Source: Trichuris trichiura (Eukaryota > Nematoda > Enoplea > Trichinellida > Trichuridae). From it: 64,000 nucleotides of DNA. Positions 22,270-35,800 of this stretch are shown one piece after another (positions within the stretch are counted from its first letter, which is position 1; each line of letters opens with the position of its first letter). The DNA lies in the NCBI GenBank assembly GCA_037903355.1, contig JBAJFE010000042.1, forward strand, positions 2,492,001 to 2,556,000. Reading direction: 5' to 3'. Under the pieces are notes generated by a model. That model was not told the origin of the DNA. It ran no database searches and was given only the letters and a program-made list of their open reading frames with translations. A program made the translations under genes and the position numbers.

Positions 22270-25200
22270 ATGGACATTCCGGATTTGGCACCAGGTGGTG
22301 ATGGACATACTGAACATACCAATGAAGTAGTTTTAAAACCTGAGCCTGTACACTCTGGACATTGCGAAAGGTAGATCAGGGTACACTTTTCTGCTATTCC
22401 ATGCAAACACGTTTAAATAATCGCTGTGTTAAATGAAAGTTTTGCCTTTTGCCCTTCGTTCACTTCGAGAATATTTCTTGATTCATGCAAATTAATTCTT
22501 AGCTATCAGTTATAAATTTATTTTGGGGAGAGCCCATTGTAATAAATGAATATCTAATGATCCAGGGATTTCAGGGATTTCGTAAAGTACTGTATCCCAT
22601 ATTAGGCGGGATTTCTTTTATTATATGATTTGAGTACCGAAAGGGACCGAAATGCAGTTGGCTTTAAAACGAGGTATTTTTAGATTGTGTTTTCCTGGAT
22701 AACGTCGCTCTGTAACAGTTTTCGCTGTTTCAGATTTTTGTCATACTTGTCATTATCTTCTCTTCATCCCACTTTTGTTACTATCATTCTCTTGCTTCTT
22801 TTTTACCTTTTTATGTTGGCTAGCAATGTTCTTCGTTTGCTGGTAGCTTTATTAGTCTTCTTCGTTTTCTCTTGTTCTATCTTCTTCATCTTAACAATAT
22901 AGTTCTTTTGGCTTACAGACAGAGGCCTTACTGTTATGCAGAGCTCAATATCGCGTACGATTAATAAGATGTGATTATATTTCGCTAATTTCAGCTACAG
23001 TGTCACAACTGGAGGCAAATTAAGTCGCGTATAAAAGCCTTATTTTATGAAGCAGACACCTAACATTCACTGGAAGTCAATTTCTATAGCTAACCTTCAC
23101 TCCTACTGTATGTAATGAGAAATTGGCTGTTTCAATGTTTTCCTAAGCTCTGTTTAGTAGCTGAATGATCTGTTCTTTTTAAACCTTTTTAATTTGGTGA
23201 TATCTTGATGAATTGAACGTCAAACTGCATGCCTATGAACAGTGGAATTGTTCCGCTACGAATAATCGATGTTCTTTTCTGCATGAAAAAGTTAGTTCTC
23301 TGCGCATACGGCTCTCTTCCTTTGTCTGTAGAAAATTTTCTTGCTTACAAAGTTCTGTATCCCCTGTGTCACATTGCCATTTTTCGCTTCCTGTTTTGTG
23401 TATTAACGAATACTTTACTTGACAGAGAGCCACGTCGTTGTTGCTCATGGCTGCAAAGTTCAAAGTGTCTCTTGGCCGTTCTGTGTCTTTGTGCGTGTGC
23501 GCAAAGCATGACAATAAACGGCTTGGTGACAGTTTCCATCACTACAATAGAGAAAAGATTCCATTTGACCAGCAGTCAAAGCGGTTTATTCTCAAGCATG
23601 TATGACGTCGGGGTACTTGTTACCTTGCTTCCTGTGTGTCATTTCGGCGCGAAAGGTAACCATTGTTCGCTGTTCTCCGTAAGAGCTTTCTTTTTAAATT
23701 TTTCAAAGTGCATCTTTCTCCCGTAAAGTTTCTCCTGACCATATCTACTTAAATTACAGCACAAATTGTTGGAACTGAAAAGCAGCTTTTTATTTATATT
23801 TTGTCATTGCACCATACGTTGCAGTTTTTAAAGCAATGCCATATGTCAAGCTTCCTGTCAGTTGTCGTGGGAAAGATTTCATGATTTTTGAATCGATAAT
23901 GTTTACTGTGCATGTAAAAGGTCCTCGTACGTTTTTGCCCCCGTTTGAGATATGAAGTTTATAATCAATAAACTCGAAGGGGAAAGTCAGCTCTATGTTG
24001 CTGTATTTTCTGGATTTTTGATATGTTAGCAAATGTGTCAACTTGATAGGACATCTTTCAGCTCGTTCAACGTTTTCATCTTAAATTTGTTAAAGGCCAT
24101 AAAGGTCGCTGGATTGCTGCTGGTATGTTTCTTCTCGGACTGGGCTCATTGGTTTGCACAATACCTCACCTTGCTGGGGAAGCGTATTTCTATGGCGAAG
24201 GAAAGCGTTCAGGGTTATGCCAGCCTGACATACTTAATCTCAGTATTCCGCCGTCACATTCCAATCATGGCAAGGAATCGTACGCTTACCCCCTTCTTTT
24301 AACGGGTCAGCTCCTGCATGGCACTGGAGCAGCCCCTCTATATACTCTAGGCGTCTCCTACTTGGACGAAAGTGTTTCACAGAAAATGTCGCCGGTTTAT
24401 CTCGGACTGTTCCTTTCGTCAGCCACGTTAGGTCCTGCCATTGGGTTTTTTCTCGGTGGGTTTCTGTTGAGAATAAATGGCAACATCGATAAATCCGCTA
24501 AAGGCAGGTAAGCTTAGATGTCTTAATAATAAGCTATAATAGCGGATTAGGTTGTCAGCTTGAAAATGCAAATTTAATATACTTTTTCAGCACGGATGTT
24601 GCTCCTAATGATCCTTCATGGTATGGCGCATGGTGGATTGGATTTTTAATATCGAGTACCATTTTATTTTCGACTACACCACTGCTATGCGCTTTTCAGA
24701 AGGAGCTTCCCGGTAGGTTAAGGGCTTTTGCGCCTTTGAAATGTTTACCGGAATTCAGAGGCTAAACTGTATGCCAAAGAAAGAGTCGATCAAGCGAATG
24801 GAATGTTTTTTGGTAAAACCATTGTTGCGGCAACTAAGCAAAGCAGCGCAAAGGATTTGCCACGTCTCTCATTGGTGTTGCTTTCTTGCTAATAATCAAA
24901 ATAATTGGTTGCTTGTTTTGCAGGTTCTTTTAAGAAATTATACATTCCTATTCATTGTGGTTAAGGAGGTGCTGCTCAGTTTCTTGATCAACGGTTTCAT
25001 CACGTTTTTGCCAAAATTCACAGAAACCGTCTTCTTGTTTTCTCCAAGCACCTCTTCCATTGTAGCAGGTATACCTGAGCAACCTCTCTTTTATACGTAA
25101 CCAAGGACTCTTACTTTCTTGTACTATTAAATTCTTTAGCAGCTTACTTTGCTTCAGACCGTATATTTTTCACGTAAGAATTTCGTGGTCTCCTTAAGCA

Positions 25201-27999
25201 CACGCGGATAGAAAGTTTCTTTTACCTTGTGTTCTTTAGAAGATGAACAATTGCAGTTAGGGTTCGTTAACTAATTGATGCATCAAGGACTAGTGAAGCA
25301 GTTTCAAATGCTGCGAAATGTTACTAGCCTACTCCTAGAAGCCTCATCTTCAGTAGAATGGTCCAGTAAACATTTGGATGGCAAAACTAATTAGAGGTTT
25401 CCTATTTAAAAGGGAATTATTTACGACTTCAATAACTGAGCCCCTTGATAAATGTTTTCCTCTTGACCACGTTCCATGCCTGTGAGTGGTGCACTTCAAT
25501 ACAAAACTTACTTTGTATCCAAATTAAGTGGGTTTCTAGGGTCTTCAAGCACCGCTACCACAATTAATCGTTGAAGTTTATTTGCTGCTGTATTTTTCGT
25601 AAGTAGATCGCTTCATTTGTTCATAAAGAAGTTTTGGCAAATTTACCAGGAAAGTTTTTTTAAAAACTATTTCCATTCAGGAAAGCTGGTACGCTGTAAG
25701 AGGCAATTGGCGGCTTTATTGTAGTTTCGCGTACGAAAACGTTAAATGGCTCCTGTTAAGCACTATATCTCTGCTGAACCAAGCTCATTTTGGCGAAGCA
25801 GCTGCTGTTCGAATATATCCAAATTTGTATTTGCTTTTATTTTCAATACACAGGGCAGGACTAAGGTACGAAAATTACGCGGCTATCGTAACGGAAAGCT
25901 GTCAGTGACGTTTTCTTAATAGACACTGCCTTGATCCCGCCAGCGTATTGTAATGCATTTATGCAAACCTAATTTTTGTTATAGGGATACCGCGGGCAGT
26001 TTTAATATGAAAAATTCACTGTTTCTGGTTTAGGTGGCGCTTTTATACCTACTGCCGTTTTGGGCAATGTGCTTGGTGGCTATCTTATCAAGTGGCTTAA
26101 GCTACGATGTAGGCAAGCAATTCTGCTTTGTATACTGTGTGGAAGTTTGTGCCTGCTTCTGGTCCCAAGCTTCCTATTGGACCACCAAGGAACTCCACTA
26201 GCGGGTGCAGACATATATTACAAGTAATGGCTTGCGTTTCCCAATCTTAGATGTACATTGCACTATTTGATATAACATTGAAGTCATAAGCTACGTGGGT
26301 CCAGTGAAAACGAGTATTCATTAAAGTAACAGCTTAAGATTAGCGGTTTCGCAGGATAAACTTATCTGATTTTGATGGATGAACGAGCCGTTCAGCCTAA
26401 CGAGGAGATAAGTAAAAGCTGCGGGTTTGTGGCACGAGCTTGGCGAAAGCCCTTTCCTTTCTGCATATTTTCCACATCAATGATTTTTATGTTTCTAGTC
26501 GCACGTACAAGAGTAAGACAGACTAACAGTTAAGAGAAAGAACTCCTGGCTTTATAAGCTCGCAATTCGAACCTCAGCTGAACATCAGCTAGCGTCAGGT
26601 TGCTGCTCAAATCAGGGATGTGTGACAATCCGACTCATAGGTTACCGCTATCAAATCGAAATGGCAGTGCTTATAGAACACTACCAAAAACTGCAGAGCG
26701 TGTCAAAGTGCGAGGGCTCTGCGGTTTTTGGCAGTGTGAAAGAAAAACGTTCCAGTCTTAACCTAGCTAATTTATGCTCATTTTGAGTTCATGGATTCGT
26801 TGTGACACAATCACGTGCTGACAACGTAATATAGACAGATGAAGTATAATCCACACGCTATTATTGTTTATGACATTATCATTGGAATGTGTTTGAGTTG
26901 ACAAGATGATGTTGTTAATGCTACAACAGCCAATAGAAGGATAATCTGAAACACATTAAGCGCGCTCTTAATTAGCTTTTCATTAGCAACGTTGCTGTTC
27001 AATTGAGTCCTACACTTTAATATTTCATGGTGAACCAAAGTTAAGTCATATGTACATTTATACTCAAGGTGTCATCGTGGGACTTACTTTTTAAATACGT
27101 TAATGTCGCTTATGATGGTTCAACGTTGTCAATGCATGCATTGAAACTGCTTGAACGAAGGTTGGGCATGGTGCAAGGTTATGTAAGTTATATTAGTTTG
27201 CGTTACGTTAAATGCAAAATGAAGAATTGACTTTAAAACTTTCTAAACCTTGCTTTCTCATTTGCATTTCTTGCATGTCAAAAAAGCAGTGCACTGCTTT
27301 CCGTTGAAATGCTTCTTATTCATGTGTCTTATTCACAAAACGATCACTAGTGTATTACAATAGTTCGTCGAACGATCGAAGCTTGCTACAACAGTGCAAC
27401 AAGGATTGCTCATGCGACTTCGTGTACAATCCCGTTTGTGATGAATTGACAGGAGTGACTTATTTTTCGCCATGCTACGCTGGCTGCCGAAAGGTTGGAA
27501 ATCGCAGCATTACTTCAGGCGACGGACCAGAAAATGTGAGTGTAATTCGCTAAGGCTTTAGATGCAAACAAGCAAAAATATATTAATAGGACGAGGAAAT
27601 GGTATATACTTAAAATTGTTAACGCAGTAGGCCTTCATTAGCTGTCGCTCCAGAAGGTTCCTGGATAAGAAATTTCCTGCTTCAAATTGCATACAGTCTG
27701 CACATAACTTGTTGAATTGTCTATCATAGGTGTTAGCATGTGTTAGCATGTGCAAGCATAATATTGTGCGATAAGACTTTACAATTTTGTTCCTTCTTTA
27801 TAACTATAACACGTCCAATATGAGAGAAAGTGAGAGGAATTTCGAAAACAAATGTGGAGCTTTTACGACCCAGTAAAACCCGGTAGCACCACATTTGCTA
27901 CCAATAAATATTTCATCTGCCCTACCCGTCACCATAATGAAGTAGAATAAAACTAGAAAGAGCAACAGAATGGAATACCTATTATTATGCAAATGAAGC

Positions 28000-28060
<61 letters not shown>

Positions 28061-28535
28061 TTGATTCTTCTTTTTTCTTTTCTTCTCTCCTTCCTAACGG
28101 GTGCGTTATTTAGAATAAAAATTTTTGCGGCTTTGCTACCCGTTCGTTAGTTAAAAAACGTTTATTTCCAAACGTATAACCCGCGGAGCTTTCAGGCCAC
28201 ACCGGGGCCCGTCATCAGCGTTAAGCGCGCCGCCGTCAGGTCGGTCATTATGTTAGCAAGCCGCTCCGTCCGACCGACCGACCGTGGCGCGAACCTCAGC
28301 CGTCAGGTCGATCCTTGACCCGTCGGGCTTTGGTCCCACCTAGTCAGTCAGACTTTGCGGCGAGCACCCAACCGACGTTCCACGACGGCGGCAGCACTAA
28401 CAATGAGAAACAACGAGCATACATACGATATACGCGTCTGTTTAAAACAGACGGCGGCGCACTTAGCGCTGATGACGGGCCCCGGTGTGGCCCGAAAGCT
28501 CCGCGAGTTATACGTTTGGAAATAAACGTTTTATT

Positions 28536-28623
<88 letters not shown>

Positions 28624-30139
28624 TCTGTCCTACCACACTCTCTTTTTTGGTGATTAAGTGTTCTTATTGCATCTGCATATCTCGCCACTATTAGCAAATG
28701 ATACGCATAGAATTAAACAATATGTTTAAAATAAAAAATACGCAATGTACAGATGCAAGCTGTTCAGTTCCTATGGCCTTTTTCACTGCAGAGCTCTGGA
28801 GGTCCACCCTGTCCTTTTATCATCGTAAAATGTGTCAGTATACGGAAAATATATTTTGATGAAGCGAGGTGTTTCTAAATGTGAGTGTAGATTTCCTTAC
28901 TCAAAACACGTTGGCTACATGGACCTGCTTATCCTTGCGAGAAAACTCAGACTTCGTTGCGAATTTGTTCCTATCTTCGGCATCTTAATTAAAACCCTGA
29001 AAACGGGATTAGGATTGCTTCGTAAGCCCTGTGTTCCTTCACAAAAGTAAACGAATCTAACATAACCAACGTTTCTCGAATATAACAAATACGACGGGAA
29101 AGAACAGTCACACAGATAGAAGAGGTGCTCCTCTCTCAGGTCATAGCAAGGTAGGTGCTGCACGTAGGAGCAGAAATGGTAGCATAGATTTTAATTCAGC
29201 AGCGATGCATCTGACTATCAAAAGGAGACGCTGTTTTTGCAAGAAAAGTTGCGCTGAGTCAATCCGCAGATAAACACTGAAAACGAGTCTATCGTAACCT
29301 TACTGCATGTCAGTTCATGTTGGCCGCAGTTTATACGGAGTCTTGCTTCTATTGTCGCCCGACAAAAATGTAACTTAATTCTTACAGAAGTTTGAGGATT
29401 GCCGTTGCCTAATAGACAGCCTGTTCGAACCAGCAAAAGAGTCACTTCCACTGAGCAACGTCCTAGTCCACGGTTCTTGTTTTGCACAGAGATTTACTAT
29501 GTACATCTTCTTCACACTGTTCACGTTAATGATATTCTTCATCTTTCTCTCAGCTATGCCGACGCAGCAAGCTGTTCTTCGGTGAGAGTTTTGCTTTTGA
29601 GCTATTTTAAGTTATGTGAGACGGCCGTATTTTCCAGGTGCGTTTCCTTTGAGCAAAGAACACTGGCTCTTGGCGTTGATTACATTTTTGCTCGCGCGTT
29701 GGGTAAGCTATCAATGAAAGCGTTTTTTCTTACAGTCGAATTGTCTTATCTTTCTTAGGATCCGTGCCAGGTCCCATTGCTTTTGGTAGTCTCATAGACA
29801 CGGCTTGCAACGTCTGGACGGGCACAGGCAATGAACTTTCGTGCGTATGGTACGACAGTGAAAGGTTTAAAACCATCCTGTTCACTTTATGTGAGTACAC
29901 TTGACGGAAAGGGAAACCTTTTTGAAACATTTCTTGTAGCTATTACCTTTAAATTTGCGTCAGTTCTGGCTCTGATGGTAGCCTGGAAAATGTATCGTTC
30001 ACCCAGCGACACTGAAGACTGTGCACAAATTAAGTGGGACCGAGTCAGATGGTTCATCTCCTGTAGGTACACTGGAAACCCTAGCATTTTTGGTGAAAGC
30101 AACACAGTATTAAGAAGTTACGGCAAAACCTTAGAATAA
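22270..30139 (+). CDS. SLCO: Organic anion transporting polypeptide (OATP/SLCO family)
   Basis: Twelve exons in consistent phase give about 693 residues: 22270-22370, 23426-23655, 24096-24507, 24591-24712, 24759-24877, 24924-25068, 26034-26223, 27364-27535, 29388-29581, 29638-29702, 29759-29890 and 29940-30139. The family is a 12-helix facilitator of large organic anions. Signatures: NGLVTVSITTIEKRF in helix 1, RWIAAGMFLLGLGSLV, ADVAPNDPSWYGAWWIGFL at the fifth loop and helix, LLRNYTFLF, the extracellular Kazal-like domain CNKDCSCDFVYNPVCD, and TLALGVDYIFARALGSVPGP. The first exon encodes a hydrophilic cytoplasmic N-terminus and was found by matching its phase to exon 2. The exon 5 donor (GT-TGCT) is weak and the last donor may be skipped. 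The stop codon overlaps an AATAAA at 30135-30140, so the true end may be another exon. The introns of 1-2 kb hold repeats. Confidence 0.92.
28002..28061. repeat. (AAT)n microsatellite, left of a fold-back element
   Basis: About 20 uninterrupted AAT units. Together with the tract at 28540-28622 it brackets a hammerhead-like fold-back element inside an OATP intron. Confidence 0.97.
28138..28534. repeat. Fold-back element with a hammerhead-like core in both arms
   Basis: The left arm starts ACCCGTTCGTTAG, then CGTTTATTTCCAAACGTATA and CGCGGAGCTTTC, with the core on the minus strand at 28187-28219. The right arm is its reverse complement, with a core on the plus strand at 28469-28500 and GAGTTATACGTTTGGAAATA after it. 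The 250 bp between the cores is GC-rich with repeated CGACCGACCGACC and GTCAGGTCG words. It lies in the OATP intron between exons 8 and 9, directly followed by the (AAT)n tract at 28540. Confidence 0.85.
28469..28500 (+). ncRNA. Hammerhead-ribozyme-like core
   Basis: CTGATGA is followed by CGGGCC, a 7-nt loop, GGCCCG, then AAAGCT. A candidate stem III is AGCTC, loop CGC, GAGTT followed by A (triplet UUA). The mirror copy at 28187-28219 (minus) differs by one change that leaves a G-U pair in stem II. Confidence 0.5.
28540..28622. repeat. (AAT)n microsatellite, right of the fold-back element
   Basis: About 27 uninterrupted units begin within six bases of the end of the element's right arm. Poly-Asn and poly-Ile frames here are artefacts of the tract. 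Confidence 0.97.
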
Positions 30140-32838
30140 AAGTTTGTTACCACCCACTGCCCACTGTTTGCCCAATTTTTAAAATGCGTCATTTATGCTG
30201 CGACATACCAAATATCCTTGGGAAAATAGTGCTTAGTGAAACGACATTTTCAATATGCAGGCGGACACATTAGTGGTCAGTGATACGGTCTAGATTATTA
30301 ATTGCTCAGGTCTCTGAAATTAAGTTCAGCTGCGGCCATTGCCGGGAACAAGTTAGTTCATACTGGTCAGTCTCGGTGACACATTCGGAAAGTTCTTTAT
30401 TCCGCCTGAATTGTAGTATTTGAAAAGTGTACAGTTCGCCATATAGACTAGAACGTGGAACAATTTGAGGCGACGCATGATTAGCCATGAATTGGCAATA
30501 AATACAAGGTTATCATCTGTTGGCGTAAATGAATCGGAAATTCGGAAATCAAGAGAAAATGTTTCAGTCCGGCACAAGAGTAAGAATAAATAACTAAGAA
30601 GGATTTGCAGGTTCAAACTGACTTGTGTGCGAATCGCGAAGAAGGCGAGTTCGAGAAAGCTGTTCCCATTGCAGAAAGTTAGCCAGCGTTGATTTGAGGT
30701 CATATGTCACCATGCACAACAACTTTTACAGCCGTCACTCATACACATCTCATTAAAAGCAGTGTGAAACGCGCAATTATTTTACGAGCAGCCCACCATG
30801 CAAAGTAACAAACGTTTTCTCCCGTTGGATAGGTGAATTATCGTTCAGTATGCCAAGAAACATACTGACATTCCCAACCTGAACTGTCAACAGCTTTTTC
30901 TGCTGAAAGAAGCCTACTTTTTTGTCCTAAGAAGAAATGTATTTGCTCATTAATTCCAATGCATGAGAAATAGTTTCGAGACTTCCCTGGAATCAAAATC
31001 TCGTTGTTAAAGTATAACAGACGTGTCATTGCAAATATATGAAACAATTCATTAATGAACAATTAGACTTTGATTCTTCCTTTACTCAATACAGCGAAGC
31101 TTACACTGACAATATAGGACTTACTAGAGTTTTATTAGTCTTGCGAGTCGAAAAGTTCTACTGATGCATAAGCTAAGAAATGGTTAGAAGTATTCTGATG
31201 ATAATAGAACCGGCATCACAAGGATGGAAGATATTTAAAGTTTTTTTTAGCTTTCTATTAAATAGCCGATAACACACAAGCAAAATTAATGCATTCCTTT
31301 GCATGCAAATCTATAATGAAAGACACATTTTTCCATGCATCGTCAACAACGGAACGCGCAGGAATATATGCCACGACCCCAACTTGGGTTGGTAAACCTA
31401 ACCTGAACCGAAAAGCTTAAGCTAAGCATAACTGAAGCCTAACGCCAGCAGACAGACGCCACGCGAAGATCAAGTTCTTATGGTTAATTTACTGCAAGTT
31501 TTTAGCAGACTTTCTTAACATTTTATCCCTACTGGCCGCTCAATGAATCTGGCTAGGTACTAAAAAGAATACATTACATTCAAGATGCGAGGAGTATGGC
31601 ACGCAATCAAAGCTTCTAATATTTAGCTTACAGAACAGACAAACTTCGAAAAGCTCATACAATTATCAGGTTTGGCCAGGGCAAGAAAACTCAAGCGTAC
31701 ACATTTCCGTGTTGAGATATTATAATAATCTTCCTAATGTAATTTTTACCACAACCTTTTGGCCGCTAAAATAGCGATTTACAATCGTTAGCAGCAGGAA
31801 TCCATTGGTAACCACTGGCTGCGTTGTTTCACCTGCACATCAGATTTCCTTTAACAGTATTCTTCGAGGTTTCCTTTTCCGGAGGTGGCTGTTGTCTGAC
31901 CGGTTAGACGACACAGGAGCCCAGCGGCACTTGGTAAATACTTACTCGCTTGACTGCTATGGAATATTAGCCCTGTTCCTTTGATTACATGGCTGGAAAG
32001 GCCCGTTAATACTTATAAGAGTTAATCAAAGTTGGCTCTTTAACAAGGTTCCTTGGTATCATAAAAACATTTTAAAAGACCAAGTAGCTTTACTGGTCAA
32101 CTTTTCTAGTTTAAAATTAGAGCTGGCTCGTTTAATGAGTAAAAAAGCAACTAGAGCTTCTGGATCACTCCCCACGTGATCGGCATGTTGCAAGTGATTC
32201 GAAATGCTCCGTTTTTATTTTTCCATGTATCAAACTTGTCTGTCCCGATTTTAACAACGTAAATTTACGTAAGATGTTTTACAATGGTGACGGTAAAACG
32301 TTTCCTCGAAAGTTCTGTTACATCTTTTTTAGGACCTTAAAGGTCAAGTGTTGTGCTAATCATTAATATTATGAAACTTACGTATCCATAATAAAATGCG
32401 TTGTATTTCGCCCACAAAATTCACTGTATTAACCTACTGCAGTATCGGCCATGTACGGAAAACTTCGGATATTGGTTAGTGTTTTATGTTCTGCCGTGTA
32501 AGGCCACTCACCGCTGCTTATGGCTGTTCTTTCGGTTTCATTAATAAGAGCAAGGTGTCTGTGGCGCAGTGCATGTTATTAACCGATGCGGTCATGCATT
32601 GCATTGTTTTTCAGCATCCGATTTTATGTAGATTTATTTTGACGTTTCTGCTAAGGCGTGAGTGCTTCAGTTTCTGTATAAGTAGTTATGAACCTAGCCA
32701 ACCTTCAACGGCGCTAGATGCAGTGCTGCTTCAGCGAAGTTTTGTTTGGGCTCTATGCTTTACGAGTCGGGGTTGCCCAGAATAAAGCTATGCTTCCTTA
32801 CGTGACTGCTTTTGTAGGGCCATTGGCTAGCGTAGATT
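30140..32838. other. Gap of 2.7 kb between OATP and PUF60
   Basis: AT-rich sequence without a supportable exon. Frames at 30353-30703 (minus) and 32486-32785 (plus) show no known family. The stretch GAAAAGCTTAAGCTAAGC at about 31410 recalls the hairpin words of repeat family C but is too short to call. Confidence 0.5.
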
Positions 32839-35800
32839 ATGTGGACTTTTCAACCAAACGAAGCTTCTATTACCTTTACGCCTCTGGGAACTAAGTCGCC
32901 AGTGAACGAGAGTTACGAAAACAACGGCGAAGCGTCTTACGGATCCGATGGAAATGCTACAGGTATTATTTTTTGCGTTTTCTGTTCGCTTTTCTTACCT
33001 CACTGCCATTTACCGTTTTTAGGGCCAAACGACATCGTCAGTTATGGTAGTGTTGAGGGTATTCAGTTTTATGATCAGGTCAGCGGCAGAGTGGAGATCG
33101 GCCCTGGCGCTAGGAAGGAAGCCATTCTCTTGGGAGTCGGTCTTCCCAGGCTTAATTCAAGGCAAAAAGACGAACTTTCCCGAGCCAAAAAGTATGCCAT
33201 GGAACAAAGTATTAAAGCTGTACTGATGAAGCAAACCGTCCAACATCAACAACAACAACAAAAGTTGGCCATGTATGCTCAGGCTATGTCGTTAATGGCC
33301 CGGTAAATTTTCCATTCCCGTGTTAGGCTAATAGTCATGGGACTTTTCTGCAGCGTTTACATTGGAAGCATCAGCTTTGAGCTCAGGGAAGATACGGTAA
33401 AAGCTGCTTTTTTGCCATTCGGCCCAATAAAGTCAATCAACATGTCCTGGGATTCTGTTACTGGCGTAAGATGTGCATCGTAGCAACTGTTTGCCTGTGA
33501 ATACTCGGCTATCTGTTTAGCATCATAAAGGCTTCGCTTTCTTAGAGTATGAGGTTCCCGAAGCAGCAACGTTGGCTCAGGAACAGATGAACGGTGTTTT
33601 GATTGGCGGCAGAAACATAAAGGTCAGTAAACGCGCTCTTCTAAATTTTATTTAATAGAAGTTAGTTTCACTAAATGCGCTGTGACAGAACACGTAAATG
33701 GCCTTGTGCTTTTAAAAATATTTCTCATGTATATCCTTCAGGCTTCGTGGCTTCTTTAGTAGAAAGTTTGAGTATGCGCTACGTATTGCTGCAAAGCTTT
33801 GAAAGGATAATGCGCAGCAAGTCATTACAGCAGTTTCAGCGTCAGTGAGCCGCAAGAAATGAATTGTTCCTGAAGCATGAGGTGCTCATGATCGAATCGA
33901 CTCTTTGTAGTCTCTAGGCAGCATTAGAACGCCCGCGAGCAAACGTCATTAACGATGTCCAGAGGGCACTGGCGCGAATAGTGTCCAGAAGCAATGGTCT
34001 CGGCGATAGTTCTGCAAAAACTGTGGATTGTATTCAAATAATGGTAAAGTAGGGTAACTGCGCAGTAGTTGTCGATGAGATCTGACGGCTTGGTTTATTG
34101 CGTTGCGTGCACCATGACGACACCTATTCTATCTGCCAATTCTGAATAGACATTTTGCTAACTGCTTTGGTAGAATTTTATCTCTTGTAGGACGTAAACA
34201 ATTTTTGACATTAAGTATAAGATGTTGTTAAGATCGGAGTTGGCATTGAGCTCGTCACGCGGAATGCCGCTGCGTTCAGCATAATGGACCTCTTAAGAAT
34301 TCTTCTAACGCACTGAGAACGCAGCCAAAAGCTCTACAAAAGATCTTATGGTCACGGTTGGTTTTTTGATTTTCACTAAGCTTGCGCTTCAATGAGTTTG
34401 GAAAGCGCGTTTTACTGTTACGCAATTACTAATAATTCGCAACAACACTAGGTGCTTTGTAACGGGGTGATGGGTTTTCATTTCTGTATTTTGATCTTTC
34501 CTTGGTTTCTTCCGTTTATTTTGTATCTTTTTACTGTAAAAACCAGCACAAACGCCCTACCAACGAATAGATGAGCAAATTGTTAGGAAATTGACTGAAA
34601 ATGAACGTACGTAACTTTTGGGACGCTCTAGTTCCGTCGTCAGCATAAGAAAGGGAGCAACCTTTCTCACGCTCAGACTGACCCTTACTCCCTTTCTTAC
34701 GCTGACGACGGGACTAGAGCTTTCCGAAAGCTACATACGTTCGTTTTCTGTCAATTTCCTAACAATTTGCTCATCCATTCGTTGGTAGGGCGTTTGTGCT
34801 AGTTTTTTACAGATAATAGATGCAAAGAACAGGTAGAGGCCGTGGAAAGATCGATATCCAGAAATGAATAATTCACATATGTTCATTTAGCATAATTTGC
34901 TTCCTCAGTGGTTTGTTTACTCGGGAGAATTCTTTCTGCTTGCTTTATCATTTATCTTGGTAGCTGTAGGGTGGTTTGAAGTACCGAAAGGTGCAGTCCT
35001 TCAGTTGCATACGGTAATTTGATTACTCGCCGGAAGTTCTCAAGCTAGCCTAAATTGCTGATCGAACGTTTGACTTTAATTCTGTAGTAGGTTTTTGAAA
35101 TCATATTTTTATTACATACGGGCTGCACATTCAGTTTGCTGAATCACTTTTACGGATGAAAAAATGAATTTTTGATGTTGATAACGTTTAGGTTGGCCGC
35201 CCTAGTAATATGCCGCAAGCACAGCCTATAATCGAATCAATTATGGAAGAAGCAAAACTGCATCATCGCATATATGTTTCGTCAATTCACCTGGATCTGA
35301 CGGAACAAGATATAAAAAGTGTCTTTGAAGCGTTTGGAAACATTATTAATGTTGACCTACCGAAGGGGCTACAGGGCAAGCACAAGTAAGTTCTTTAAGG
35401 GCGACATTGTGCGGCTTAAGAATTTAAATTCTCTGCTTGCAGGGGCTACGCTTATATAGACTTCGATAATGGTCAGGCGGCCATCGATGCAGTGGCCTCC
35501 ATGAATTTGTTCGATTTGGGAGGGCAGTTCCTGCGCGTTGGAAGGGTATAATATCACTTTGCGTAATTCCATTGAACTGATCGAATTTTTGCTTTCCTCA
35601 AGGCGATAACGCCTCCGATGGCCCAGCAGGTCATCGTTCCTCCAACTACAACGGCGTTACCCACAGCTTCCGCGGTTGCCGCTGCTGCTGTTACGGCGAA
35701 GATTCAAGCTTTAGAGGTATTAGAGTTTGAATGAGTTCTCGTTTCTTGTTTTATTGTGTTGGAGTTTTAGACCCCAGCTGCAGCACCTAGCGTATCACCT

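Noticed and set aside
28344..28697. Frames with long poly-Ile or poly-Asn runs
   Set aside because: They are translations of the (AAT)n microsatellite, not genes.
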